13,794 nt of DNA from JABMRP01 sp964444795 (lineage in GTDB: Bacteria > Planctomycetota > Planctomycetia > Pirellulales > Thermoguttaceae). The stretch is from the NCBI GenBank assembly GCA_964444795.1, contig CAYUIQ010000231.1, forward strand, positions 1 to 13,794, read 5' to 3'. Below the pieces are notes generated by a model, which worked only from the letters and a program-made list of their open reading frames with translations, did not search any database and had not been told where the DNA came from. Positions within the stretch are counted from its first letter, which is position 1. Each line of letters opens with the position of its first letter. The translations under genes and the position numbers were made by a program. Shown here one piece after another: positions 1 to 7,427 of this stretch.

Positions 1-68
1 GTTGCTAGCGGTCAATCATCGCTCCGCCGGGACAAGCCCGACGGTGGCGAAGAACTTTGACTTCTTCC

Positions 69-89
69 CCGCCGGCCTCGTGCCGGCGG
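69..89. repeat. Short perfect hairpin, 8-bp stem
   Basis: CCGCCGGC at 69-76 pairs exactly with GCCGGCGG at 82-89 around a 5-base loop. It is followed immediately by TAGC. Read on the minus strand it begins GCTAGCCGCCGGCAC, which resembles the TAGCCCCGGCAC start of the terminator-like repeats near 9901 and 12452, so it may be a diverged member of the same family. Confidence 0.5.
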
Positions 90-137
90 CTAGCTGGTTT
101 GGCTACTACCACGGCCCGCCCTTTGCCCCCGTGTTTC

Positions 138-180
138 GCCCCGTCCTCGCCGCCGCCTACGACGGCGGCGAGGACGGGGC
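138..180. repeat. Perfect 18-bp inverted repeat, 7-base loop
   Basis: Bases 138-155 are the exact reverse complement of bases 163-180, separated by the 7-base loop CCTACGA. The stem is about 83% G+C and would be extremely stable in single-stranded DNA or RNA. No T-tract follows on the plus strand and no A-tract precedes it, so it is not a standard intrinsic terminator for either direction. It could be the terminator of an upstream gene outside the window, a REP-like mobile palindrome or a structured RNA segment. Confidence 0.7.
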
Positions 181-216
181 AGGGTGTGGATTGGAGCAGG
201 GGCGAGTATAGTCGCC

Positions 217-260
217 CGGAAAACGCGGAAAACGCGGGAAAACGCGGGAAAACGCGGGAC
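217..260. repeat. Tandem repeat, four copies of GGAAAACGCG-like unit
   Basis: Four head-to-tail copies of a 9-10 base unit (GGAAAACGC, with an extra G in the last copies) run from 217 to 260 and lead directly into GGGACAGTCACC. The unit length and absence of spacers exclude a CRISPR array. A GGGACAGTCACC-type tail next to AAAACG-rich DNA is reminiscent of sequences I recall near Y1/RAYT transposase genes, but no such gene is in this window, so that link is inference. Confidence 0.6.
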
Positions 261-391
261 AGTCACCTATATTGGGATCTAACGGGGTCAAACCGGGATT
301 AGGATCTAAGGCCTTTTCCCTCGGGGCTCATAGCCAGGCACCAATCCCTAATCCCGGCCTGCCTTCAGACTTTGCCCAACAACGCAAATAC

Positions 392-1708
392 ATGCCAACC
401 ACAAAACCCTCAACCGTAATCGACATCTTCCCCTTCCGCAACATCGCCGCATGTTGCGTCTTCTTCCTGGCATGTTCCTCCACCATTCGGGCACAATCGT
501 CCGCGTTTGATCTAAAGATCGAGCAGGTCACCGCCGGGGCGAAGCATCATTTCTTTGGGTATATCGGGCAATGCCGGACGATCCCGTGGAATGCGTCGGG
601 GCGATACATCCTGGGGCTGGAGATCGACGCGATCGATCGCATGCCCGAACCGGGAGAGGCCGCCACGGTGATCGTTGTCGACACGCATCGGAACAACAAG
701 CTTCTGGCGGTGGACAAGACGCATGCGTGGAATCCGCAGCAGGGGACGATGTTCTATTGGAACCCGGCGGCGGCCGAAACGCAGTTCTTCTTCAACGACC
801 GGGATGTCGCCACGGGCAAGGTTTTTGCGGTCCTTTACGATCTCGATAAGAAGCAACGCGTGCGCGAGTACCGATACGACGACACGCCGATAGGCAACGG
901 GGGCGTCGCGGTCGACGGCACCGCGTTTCTTGGCCTGAATTACGGCCGCCTGGCGCGACTGCGGTTGGTGACCGGTTATCCAGGCGCGCTGGACTGGTCG
1001 AAAGACGAGCCGGCGCCGGACAACGACGGTACCTTCATCGTCGACATCCAAAGCGGCGAGAAACGATTGCTCGTCTCCTACCGTCAACTTGCCGAGCAAT
1101 TGCAGCAGCGTCTGGGGGACATTGAAAACACGGGGCTGTTCATCAACCATACGCTTTGGAATCGACGGGCCGATCGCGTTTACTTCTTCGTGCGAGCCGG
1201 ATGGAGCGGCCAACGCGGCCGGCGCATCAACGTGCCCTGCTCGATTCACGCCGACGGCACCGGCCTGACCCTGCACGACGTGCATATCGGCGGGCATCCC
1301 GAATGGGCCGAAGGAAGCCTACTGATTGGCCGGCGGGACAAGAACCAGATTCTCTACGACGTGGACAAGAAGAAGGTGGTCGGGCAATTGGGTACGCCCG
1401 AGATCTTCCCCAACCCGGAAGGCGACATTTCGCTTTCCTCCAGCGGCGAGTGGTTCGTCAACGGGTACAAGAAAGGCGACAAGAATTATTACGTCGTGTA
1501 TCGACGCAGCGACGGCGCCTTTGCCCGCAGCCGTGGCCTGGACAGAGGATCGTACGGCGGCGACATCCGGATCGACCCCGCCCCACGCTGGAACCGGACC
1601 GGCGATGCGATCCTGGTGCCCGGCATCGCCGAGAACCAGACCCGGCAGATGTTCGTGATTCGCGTGGTCGCACCTTCGCCGAGGCGGCCGAGGAAGGTTG
1701 GGGAATGA
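392..1708 (+). CDS. Exported beta-propeller-like protein of unknown function
   Basis: A 438-residue protein with a likely signal peptide: hydrophobic segment at residues about 17-30 ending in TIRAQS, so cleavage is likely near A34. The mature part is rich in beta-strand-like segments with propeller-type turns, for example ATVIVVDTHRNNKLLAV (91-107), GTMFYWNP (118-125), GTFIVDIQSGEKRLL (213-227), NQILYDVDKKKVVGQL (318-333) and YYVVYRRSDG (366-375). This resembles the WD40-like or oligogalacturonide-lyase-type propellers found in exported planctomycete proteins. I see no catalytic motif, so function is unknown. I chose the ATG at 392 because the signal peptide follows it directly. An in-frame ATG at 272 would add 40 residues of repeat-derived sequence. 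No clear Shine-Dalgarno precedes either start. The gene stands alone, 309 bases before the next gene. Confidence 0.8.
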   Translation: MPTTKPSTVIDIFPFRNIAACCVFFLACSSTIRAQSSAFDLKIEQVTAGAKHHFFGYIGQCRTIPWNASGRYILGLEIDAIDRMPEPGEAATVIVVDTHRNNKLLAVDKTHAWNPQQGTMFYWNPAAAETQFFFNDRDVATGKVFAVLYDLDKKQRVREYRYDDTPIGNGGVAVDGTAFLGLNYGRLARLRLVTGYPGALDWSKDEPAPDNDGTFIVDIQSGEKRLLVSYRQLAEQLQQRLGDIENTGLFINHTLWNRRADRVYFFVRAGWSGQRGRRINVPCSIHADGTGLTLHDVHIGGHPEWAEGSLLIGRRDKNQILYDVDKKKVVGQLGTPEIFPNPEGDISLSSSGEWFVNGYKKGDKNYYVVYRRSDGAFARSRGLDRGSYGGDIRIDPAPRWNRTGDAILVPGIAENQTRQMFVIRVVAPSPRRPRKVGE

Positions 1709-1756
1709 TCCAGCAGTTCCATCAGAACGGATAGTCTCGTTCTGGCGGGGGGTCGT

Positions 1757-1868
1757 ATGGTAGCCATCTCGCTGGAGCGAGGTGCAGTCTTTTGGGGATG
1801 GAACCACGTCCTGCTGGAGCCCCCACCAAGAAAAGCTACATCTCGCTCCAGCGAGATGGCTACTATTA
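1757..1868. repeat. BIME-like inverted pair of REP-type palindromes
   Basis: Bases 1761-1784 and the reverse complement of 1839-1862 match at 23 of 24 positions, so one element is present twice in opposite orientation with about 54 bases between. Each arm is itself palindromic (CATCTCGCT, two bases, AGCGAGATG in the right arm; one mismatch in the left). GTAG lies at the outer edge of each arm (1760-1763 on the plus strand, 1863-1860 on the minus strand), and a related CTTTT tract lies on the inner side of both. A GTAG-type tetranucleotide beside a short hairpin, in inverted pairs, is the known architecture of REP/BIME elements. A similar pair occurs at 12367-12453. Confidence 0.7.
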
Positions 1869-2005
1869 CGACATGCCCGCGTTGTTTCTGGACAACTCCG
1901 TCGCCTTAGGTTAGGTTGGGGGGCCTGCCATAGTGGTGCGCCCGAGGCGGGAGGCAGATCGCCGGGCGTTGTCCAAGAGTCGTTTCCCTTTTCCTTTCTA
2001 CGAAC

Positions 2006-2009
2006 GAGG
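2006..2009 (+). promoter_or_regulatory. Ribosome binding site for the thioredoxin-like gene
   Basis: GAGG sits eight bases before the ATG at 2018. It overlaps a possible GTG start at 2009, which favours the ATG as the real start. Confidence 0.6.
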
Positions 2010-2017
2010 TGTCCGAG

Positions 2018-3232
2018 ATGCGTTTTGAGTTCAAGCGTTCCTGGGTTTTCATGGTCTCCGTCGTCGTGGCTCTGGGGCTGCTGAGCAGCTATCTGGTGGC
2101 TCAGGACGAGCCACCGGCCGTTGAAGAGCCGGCCGTTGAAGAGCCGGTCGAGGAGCCCGATCCTTTCGAGGTTCCCGATGGAACGCCGGAAGAACTGATG
2201 GAATATGTTAAAACGCTCCAGCAGCAACGCCCCGAGGGCAACGACCGGCGTGCGCAGATGGAATTCGTGCGGAAGGCGAACGGCGCGATGTTGGAAGCGG
2301 CCGACAAGATTCTCGCCGGCGAGCCCAACGACGAGCAGAAGACGGCGGCCGGGCAAATGAAAATGGCGTCCCTTTCCATGCTCATGCGACTCGGCGATCG
2401 CACCGCCATGCCAAAGCTCCTCGCTTTGCCCGAGGAGTTGGAGAAGGCCGGCTTGACCGATATGGTTCGGCCCGCCAAGGGCATGGCCTTCCAGATCCAA
2501 CTGCAACAGGCGCGCACGTTGGGTGCCGACAAACTGGACGAACTCGTCGGCCAGATTAAGGACTTCATCGGCGCGGCGGAAGATATCGGCCAGACGGAGA
2601 TGCGTCTTGCTTTCGGTACCGCCCAGGCTCTGGAATCCTCCGGCAACAAGGAAGCGGCCACCACAGCCTATAACGATTTCGCCAAGATCTTCGGCGCCAG
2701 CGAAGACGAGCAGATCGCCAACTTCGCCCTGATGCTCGAAGGCTCGGCCCGACGGCTGAACCTGTTGGGCAACGAAATGGAATTGGAAGGCATCACCGTC
2801 GACGGCGAGAAGTTCGATTGGTCGAAGTATAAGGGCAAGGTCGTGCTGATCGACTTTTGGGCGACCTGGTGCGGGCCGTGCCTGGCGGAAATCCCCAACG
2901 TCGAGAAGAACTACGAACTCTACCACGAGAAGGGATTCGACGTGGTGAGCATCAGCGTCGATCGCGATCGGGCCGCGCTGGACAAGTTCCTCGAAACCCA
3001 CGAGACGCCCTGGGCCATGCTCCACGACGCGGATGAAAAGGTCGAGCGGTCGATGGCTACCCATTACGGCGTGATGGGCATTCCTACGATGATCCTCGTC
3101 GGCGCCGACGGCAAAGTCGCGTCGCTGACCGTTCGCGGTCGGGCATTAGGTGCGAAACTCGAAGAGTTGCTCGGCCCGGTCGAGGAGGAAACGGAAGAAG
3201 AGAAGCCCGAAGAGAAGCCGGAAGAAGAATAG
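2018..3232 (+). CDS. Exported TlpA/ResA-like thioredoxin-fold protein
   Basis: A 404-residue protein. Residues 1-29 form a signal peptide or N-terminal anchor (positively charged start, hydrophobic core 10-27, then VAQ). An acidic Pro/Glu linker with EEP repeats follows (30-50), then a mostly helical region (55-250) that is not a recognised catalytic domain. A C-terminal redoxin domain (about 253-388) carries the active-site motif WATWCGPC with the cysteine pair C284/C288 and the cis-proline loop GIPT (354-357). The tail (389-404) is almost entirely Glu, Lys and Pro. TlpA/ResA/CcmG-type proteins act outside the cytoplasm as thiol-disulfide reductants, often for c-type cytochrome maturation. 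That fits the trihaem gene five bases downstream, although many planctomycete redoxins have no proven partner. The start at ATG 2018 is supported by GAGG at 2006-2009. Confidence 0.88.
   Translation: MRFEFKRSWVFMVSVVVALGLLSSYLVAQDEPPAVEEPAVEEPVEEPDPFEVPDGTPEELMEYVKTLQQQRPEGNDRRAQMEFVRKANGAMLEAADKILAGEPNDEQKTAAGQMKMASLSMLMRLGDRTAMPKLLALPEELEKAGLTDMVRPAKGMAFQIQLQQARTLGADKLDELVGQIKDFIGAAEDIGQTEMRLAFGTAQALESSGNKEAATTAYNDFAKIFGASEDEQIANFALMLEGSARRLNLLGNEMELEGITVDGEKFDWSKYKGKVVLIDFWATWCGPCLAEIPNVEKNYELYHEKGFDVVSISVDRDRAALDKFLETHETPWAMLHDADEKVERSMATHYGVMGIPTMILVGADGKVASLTVRGRALGAKLEELLGPVEEETEEEKPEEKPEEE
2114..2155 (+). repeat. In-frame 15-bp tandem repeat coding EEP linker
   Basis: CCGGCCGTTGAAGAG occurs twice back to back (2114-2128, 2129-2143), followed by a shortened, diverged third copy. 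It encodes the P-A-V-E-E linker just after the signal peptide of the thioredoxin-like protein. Being a multiple of three, copy-number change would alter linker length without breaking the frame. Confidence 0.75.
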
Positions 3233-3237
3233 GGTTT

Positions 3238-6045
3238 ATGTTGCACACGATCCAACCGCGGGCGCTCGCTTCTTGCCGACCGCGGGCGCTCGCGTTGGTC
3301 GTCGTGCTGGTTCTCTCCGCATCGCAATGGCCGGCCGGTGCGATTGAGACGATCGACGATACCGACACTGGCGATGCCTATCGCTACTCGCCAGGCTGGA
3401 CACCTTGGAAGGGTAACGGGCCACGCGGCGAGACGCTGCACTATGCCAATCGGGCCGGCTGTACGGCGCGGTTGACGTTCGTCGGCACGCGAGTGGAGTT
3501 GCTCCACAAGATCGGCCCCGATTGCGGCATCGCCCGGATTACCGTCGACGGGCGACTCGTTGCCGAGCAACTCGACACGTACGCTCCGGCCGTCGAGTGG
3601 AACCATCGCACGGTACTGGCGGAGAATCTTACGCAGGGCCAGCACACGGTCACCGTCGAAGTGACCGGGCAGCGTGATGAGGCGTCGAGCAATACGTACG
3701 TCCAGATCGTCGGGTTCGGTGTGGACGATCCCGGGTGGCACACGCGCGGCGAGGAACTTCGCCGGCAGCACCAGCGAGAAGCGGAAACACGCCTGGCCGG
3801 CTATCGCCAGCGTTGCCCGAAGTTTGCGTTTGTCAAGCGGCATCACTTTCGCAGCCCCGGTGCCGGCGGCGTGTTGCTCTGCTGGAATGTGTTCACCCCC
3901 GGCGGCGGAATCTATATCTATGATCCGCGGCTTCCCGACGAGCAGCCCGAGGAGATCTTCCGCCGCGACTCGGGTGTGATCTTCGACATGATCGCATCGT
4001 TCGACGCGACGAAATTGCTCTTCTCCTGGATGGACCTGAGCGAGCCGGGCGTGGATTCGTTTCACGTTTACGAGATCAACGTCGACGGCACGGGCTTGCG
4101 GCAGTTGACCGAGGGGCGCTATCACGACGTTTCGCCCGTCTATCTGCCCGACGGGAAGATCTGTTTCATTTCGACCCGGGTCGAATCGTTCTCGATGTGC
4201 CAGGACGCGGCTGCTTCGGCGATGCACGTGATGGAAGGCGACGGCTCGAACATTCGGCGAATTCAATTCGGCACGCTGGCCGACTTTTCGCCCTACGTGC
4301 TCGACGACGGCTCGATTCTGTTCACCCGCTGGGAGTATCAGGATAAGAGTGTCTTCTCGGTGCAGAGCCTGTGGACGATCAACCCCGACGGCACCCGGGT
4401 GAGCCTCTTCTACGGCAATACGATCACCGTGCCCAACACGATCTGGCAGGCCAAGCCGATGCCGGGTACCAACAGCGTGATCTGCACACTGGCTCCGCAC
4501 CATCGCAACCTGGTCGGCGCGATCGGCATCCTCGATCGGCGGCTCGGAGTGGAAAACCCCCGGGCGCTGCGCAACCTGACGCCCGAGATCCCCTACGAGC
4601 CGACCACCGACCCGCGTTGGCAGCCCGGCGACCGGCTCTTCTACTGGTCGTACCGCGATCCGTATCCGGTGGCCGAGGATCTTTTCCTGGTGGCCTACGG
4701 CGGTGGCGGACCCGAGCGATATCGCATCTACGCGATGGACACCGCCGGCGAGAAGGTCCCGCTGCTGGAAGACCCGAAAATCTCCTGCTTCAACCCCGTG
4801 CCGCTGGTGCGGCGGCCGCATCCGCATGTCGTGTCGCCGCACGAGTCGACCGGCGAGCCGATGGGAACATTTCTGCTGACCGACGTATACCAGGGACTCG
4901 ACGGCGTGCCGCGCGGGGCCGTCAAGCAACTTCGCGTCATGTCGCAAGTTCCCCGGCCGACCAATAACCGTGGCGCCCGGGCGTTTTTCAAAGGGCACGA
5001 CATCGTCGATCCGGTCGTTGGGGCGGGCACCTTCTACGTGAAGCACAACTACGGCACCGTGCCGGTTCGCCCGGACGGCTCGGCCTGGTTCAAGGCGCCC
5101 GCGGGCGTCGAACTCTACTTCCAGGCGCTGGATGTCGACGGCAAGGAACTGCGGCGCATGGGCTCGATCACCCAACTTATGCCGGGCGAGACGCAAAGCT
5201 GCGTGGGATGCCACGAGTCGCGATACGCGGCCCCGCCACACTGGCAATCGGCCCCGAAAGCGCTTGCCGGACAGCCGGATGAGATCACGCCGCCGAAGTG
5301 GGGCGCCGGGCCGGTCGATTTCGTTCGCCACGTGCAGCCCGTGCTCGATCGATACTGTGCCGAGTGCCACGGCGGTGCCGATCCCGACGGAGGCATCGAT
5401 CTGTCGGGCGACAAGACGCGCCATTTCAACATGGCCTACGACACGCTGGCCCGGCTCGATCTGATCCAGTTCTACTATCTCACGCCGCCGCAGGAGGAGA
5501 CGGGCATTTTTGGGCCAATGAAGACCGGTTCGCACGCCAGCCGGATCGTCAAACTGATCGACCAGCAGCACGAGGGCGTGAAGATGGACGCCGCGAGCCG
5601 CCGCTCGCTGTACACCTGGATCGAGGCGAACATCCCCTACTACGGCACCTACGAGCACACGCGCCCCGGCACCCCCGGCTCGCGCGACGCTTGGGCGGCT
5701 CCTTGGTTTGCGGATCTTAACACGGTCTACGGACGCCGGTGCGGCGCGTGCCACGGCCCGCTCGACTCGCGAGGCGACGCCCGCGGGGCATGGGTCAACC
5801 TCACCCGGCCCGAGTCCAGCCGCGTGCTGAACGCCCCGCTGGCCAAGACGGCTGGCGGACTGCAACTCTGCGGCGCCAAGAACGGTAAGCAGCCATCGCT
5901 ATTTCAGGACAAGACCGACGCCGATTTCCAGACGATGCTCCGGGCCATCGAAGCAGGCTGTCGGGCGCTCCGGGAGAAACCCCGGATGGACATGCCCGGC
6001 GCCGTACGTTCACCCTACGAGCAGGACTTCGGGCGGTTATTCTGA
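3238..6045 (+). CDS. HzsA-related exported propeller/trihaem c-type cytochrome
   Basis: A 935-residue exported protein: signal peptide about 1-35 (hydrophobic ALALVVVLVLSAS, then AGA), a beta-rich N-terminal module (40-165, carbohydrate-binding-like in appearance), a propeller-like region (about 195-530) with PD40-style repeats such as HVYEINVDGTGLRQLTEG and LWTINPDGTRV, and a C-terminal cytochrome part. Three haem-binding motifs are visible: CVGCH (655-659), CAECH (707-711) and CGACH (835-839). The order propeller then c-type haem domain is that of the hydrazine synthase alpha subunit of anammox bacteria and the HzsA-related proteins common in other planctomycetes. Hydrazine synthesis is not implied: no HzsB/C-like neighbour is present. 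The gene follows the thioredoxin gene after 5 bases, indicating an operon. The start at 3238 is the only one that keeps the signal peptide; its Shine-Dalgarno is weak, suggesting translational coupling. Confidence 0.85.
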   Translation: MLHTIQPRALASCRPRALALVVVLVLSASQWPAGAIETIDDTDTGDAYRYSPGWTPWKGNGPRGETLHYANRAGCTARLTFVGTRVELLHKIGPDCGIARITVDGRLVAEQLDTYAPAVEWNHRTVLAENLTQGQHTVTVEVTGQRDEASSNTYVQIVGFGVDDPGWHTRGEELRRQHQREAETRLAGYRQRCPKFAFVKRHHFRSPGAGGVLLCWNVFTPGGGIYIYDPRLPDEQPEEIFRRDSGVIFDMIASFDATKLLFSWMDLSEPGVDSFHVYEINVDGTGLRQLTEGRYHDVSPVYLPDGKICFISTRVESFSMCQDAAASAMHVMEGDGSNIRRIQFGTLADFSPYVLDDGSILFTRWEYQDKSVFSVQSLWTINPDGTRVSLFYGNTITVPNTIWQAKPMPGTNSVICTLAPHHRNLVGAIGILDRRLGVENPRALRNLTPEIPYEPTTDPRWQPGDRLFYWSYRDPYPVAEDLFLVAYGGGGPERYRIYAMDTAGEKVPLLEDPKISCFNPVPLVRRPHPHVVSPHESTGEPMGTFLLTDVYQGLDGVPRGAVKQLRVMSQVPRPTNNRGARAFFKGHDIVDPVVGAGTFYVKHNYGTVPVRPDGSAWFKAPAGVELYFQALDVDGKELRRMGSITQLMPGETQSCVGCHESRYAAPPHWQSAPKALAGQPDEITPPKWGAGPVDFVRHVQPVLDRYCAECHGGADPDGGIDLSGDKTRHFNMAYDTLARLDLIQFYYLTPPQEETGIFGPMKTGSHASRIVKLIDQQHEGVKMDAASRRSLYTWIEANIPYYGTYEHTRPGTPGSRDAWAAPWFADLNTVYGRRCGACHGPLDSRGDARGAWVNLTRPESSRVLNAPLAKTAGGLQLCGAKNGKQPSLFQDKTDADFQTMLRAIEAGCRALREKPRMDMPGAVRSPYEQDFGRLF
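3255..3293 (+). repeat. 15-bp direct repeat inside signal-peptide codons
   Basis: ACCGCGGGCGCTCGC occurs at 3255-3269 and again at 3279-3293, 24 bases apart and in the same reading frame. It encodes the repeated PRALA in the N-terminal part of the HzsA-like signal peptide. It looks like a local duplication that lengthened the positively charged n-region by eight residues. Confidence 0.7.
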
Positions 6046-6072
6046 CTCGCGCCGGAATCGCGACCCACGCCC

Positions 6073-7392
6073 CTACTGCAAAATCAACCCGCGGCCCTGG
6101 AAGGCGCCGCCTTGCCCTTGGAGGAACTGGATTGTCTCGAAGTCGGCGCGGGATTTCTCGCGGTTGCCGGATACGCTGTAGGCGGCGCCGCGGTTGCGGT
6201 AGATGTTGACGTCCTTGGGGCTGAGACGAATGGCCAGATCGAGTTGGGCAATGCCCTCTGCAAGCTTGTTCTGGCGGCACAACGCGCAGCCGCGGTTGTT
6301 GTAGGGCTGCGACCATCGGGGCGATAGCTCGACCGCCTTGGAGAAATCGGCGATCGCGTCGTCAAACGCTTTGAGCATGTAGGCTGCTTTGCCTCGCGTA
6401 TTCAGGGCGAAGCGGTTCTTGGGGTCTCGCGTGATCGCCTCGGTCAGGTCGGTGTGGGCTTTCTTGAACTCGCCGGCCAGGAACAGCGCCTCGCCCCGGT
6501 TGGCGTAGGCCAGCGTGTACTCGGGACTGGCCTTCAAGGCGGCCGTGTAATCCTTGATCGCCATCGGTAACGCGCCATGCGATTTCAGCGCGAAGCCCCG
6601 ATTATTGAGCGTCTGCGGGTCGTCCGGCCGGAGGACCAGTGAACGGCTGAAATCGCCGATGGCCAGTTCGAGGTTCTCGTTCTTGAGATGGACTTTGCCG
6701 CGGACGTTGTAAGCTTTGGCGTTTTTGGGATCGAGTTCGATCGACGCATTGAGATCGGCCAGGGCGTGGTTGGGGTAGTCGTGCTCCAGCCAGCCGAGTC
6801 CCCGGTGGTAATAGGCGTCGGCCAGATCGGGAGCCAGACTGATCGCCTTGTTGAAGTCGGCAAACGCCTCTTTCGTTTCGCCCAGCCGGTACTGGGTCTT
6901 GCCTCGCGTGTTGTAGGCATAGGGGTCGTCGGGGTTGAGATCCAACGCCCGGTTGAGCACATTGACGGCTCCCTTGTCCTGCCCGATTTCATAAAGTGCC
7001 TCGCCCAGGTTGCCGTGGGCCTTGGCATAACGGGGATTGATGCGTACCGACTCGCCGAAATCGGTGATCGCTTCGCGCCATTTGCCCTGCTGTCGGTAGA
7101 CGAACCCGCGGTCGTTGTGGGCGATGTGCGATTTAGGGTCGATGCGGATCGCCTCGGAGAACGCCTCCAGCGCGGCGGTGTGTTCTCCCTTGCTGAAATG
7201 AGCCCGACCCCGCTGAAGCGCTTCGGACAGGCCCTCCGCGGGCGGCGGGTCGTCGGTCTGGGCCAGCAGCGGAACATCCGCGCGGAAAACGGCGCACAGG
7301 CCGGCGGCCAGCAGGAAAGGAAAACACGTGGCGCGGAATTGCCGTCGGAGAACGTTCATGAGCAGATCCGGATGGATGGTTGGTGGTTGCAT
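6073..7392 (-). CDS. Exported TPR-repeat protein (about 11 repeats)
   Basis: A 439-residue protein with a signal peptide (hydrophobic core FPFLLAAGLCAVF, residues 24-36, then LLAQT). From about residue 58 to 430 it is almost entirely 34-residue tetratricopeptide repeats. I count eleven, each with the pattern A-Y-x-x-R-G near the start, A-x-x-D-F mid-repeat and L-x-P at the end. TPR arrays are protein-protein interaction scaffolds, so no enzymatic role is implied; the signal peptide places it outside the cytoplasm. The open frame extends upstream to 7731, but that part overlaps the acetyltransferase gene in another frame and reads as low-complexity Arg-rich sequence, so I start at ATG 7392. 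ATG 7359 (MNVLRR) is a reasonable alternative; both have weak Shine-Dalgarno sequences. It follows the acetyltransferase gene by 35 bases and converges on the HzsA-like gene. Confidence 0.87.
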   Translation of the reverse strand: MQPPTIHPDLLMNVLRRQFRATCFPFLLAAGLCAVFRADVPLLAQTDDPPPAEGLSEALQRGRAHFSKGEHTAALEAFSEAIRIDPKSHIAHNDRGFVYRQQGKWREAITDFGESVRINPRYAKAHGNLGEALYEIGQDKGAVNVLNRALDLNPDDPYAYNTRGKTQYRLGETKEAFADFNKAISLAPDLADAYYHRGLGWLEHDYPNHALADLNASIELDPKNAKAYNVRGKVHLKNENLELAIGDFSRSLVLRPDDPQTLNNRGFALKSHGALPMAIKDYTAALKASPEYTLAYANRGEALFLAGEFKKAHTDLTEAITRDPKNRFALNTRGKAAYMLKAFDDAIADFSKAVELSPRWSQPYNNRGCALCRQNKLAEGIAQLDLAIRLSPKDVNIYRNRGAAYSVSGNREKSRADFETIQFLQGQGGAFQGRGLILQ

Positions 7393-7427
7393 GAAAAGCT
7401 TCGTGGTCGTTTTTTTGGGACGGTTCC

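Larger units (their letters stand above)
1..391. other. Gene-poor leader region with hairpins and tandem repeats
   Basis: No convincing protein-coding gene is visible here. Short open frames exist, but they lack ribosome binding sites, cross the hairpins and have arginine/proline-rich low-complexity translations typical of GC-rich noncoding DNA. The stretch instead holds an imperfect hairpin (24-44, arms CCGCCGGG and CCCGACGG), a perfect 8-bp hairpin (69-89), a perfect 18-bp hairpin (138-180) and a run of about 10-bp repeats (217-260). GCTAGC occurs at 4-9 and again at 89-94, bracketing the first two hairpins. The region probably accumulates small repeat elements and may also contain the promoter of the gene that starts at 392. 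Confidence 0.6.
1709..2017. other. 309-base spacer with paired palindromes
   Basis: No gene is evident. The first half carries an inverted pair of palindromic elements (described separately at 1757-1868). The second half has TGGACAAC at 1890-1897 and its exact reverse complement GTTGTCCA at 1968-1975, which could fold into a large loop. It ends with a pyrimidine-rich stretch (TTTCCCTTTTCCTTTC) and the ribosome binding site of the thioredoxin-like gene. I cannot assign promoter boxes with confidence. Confidence 0.6.

Noticed and set aside
217..260. CRISPR array
   Set aside because: Units are about 10 bases with no spacers; CRISPR repeats are longer and separated by unique spacers.
2..302. Short open frames at the window start
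   Set aside because: They run through hairpins and tandem repeats, lack start signals and give low-complexity peptides.
1319..3064. 581-residue antisense open frame spanning the end of the propeller gene and the thioredoxin gene
   Set aside because: It crosses two real genes and a repeat element, has no recognisable domain and mirrors codons of the sense frames.
3064..5865. 933-residue uninterrupted antisense open frame opposite the HzsA-like gene
   Set aside because: It is a GC-rich codon-structure shadow: low-complexity Arg/Val/Gly/His-rich translation, no domain, no Shine-Dalgarno, and the sense frame has clear signal peptide, propeller and CXXCH motifs.
6046..6072. Bidirectional terminator between the converging HzsA-like and TPR genes
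   Set aside because: The 27-base gap shows no convincing hairpin or T tract.
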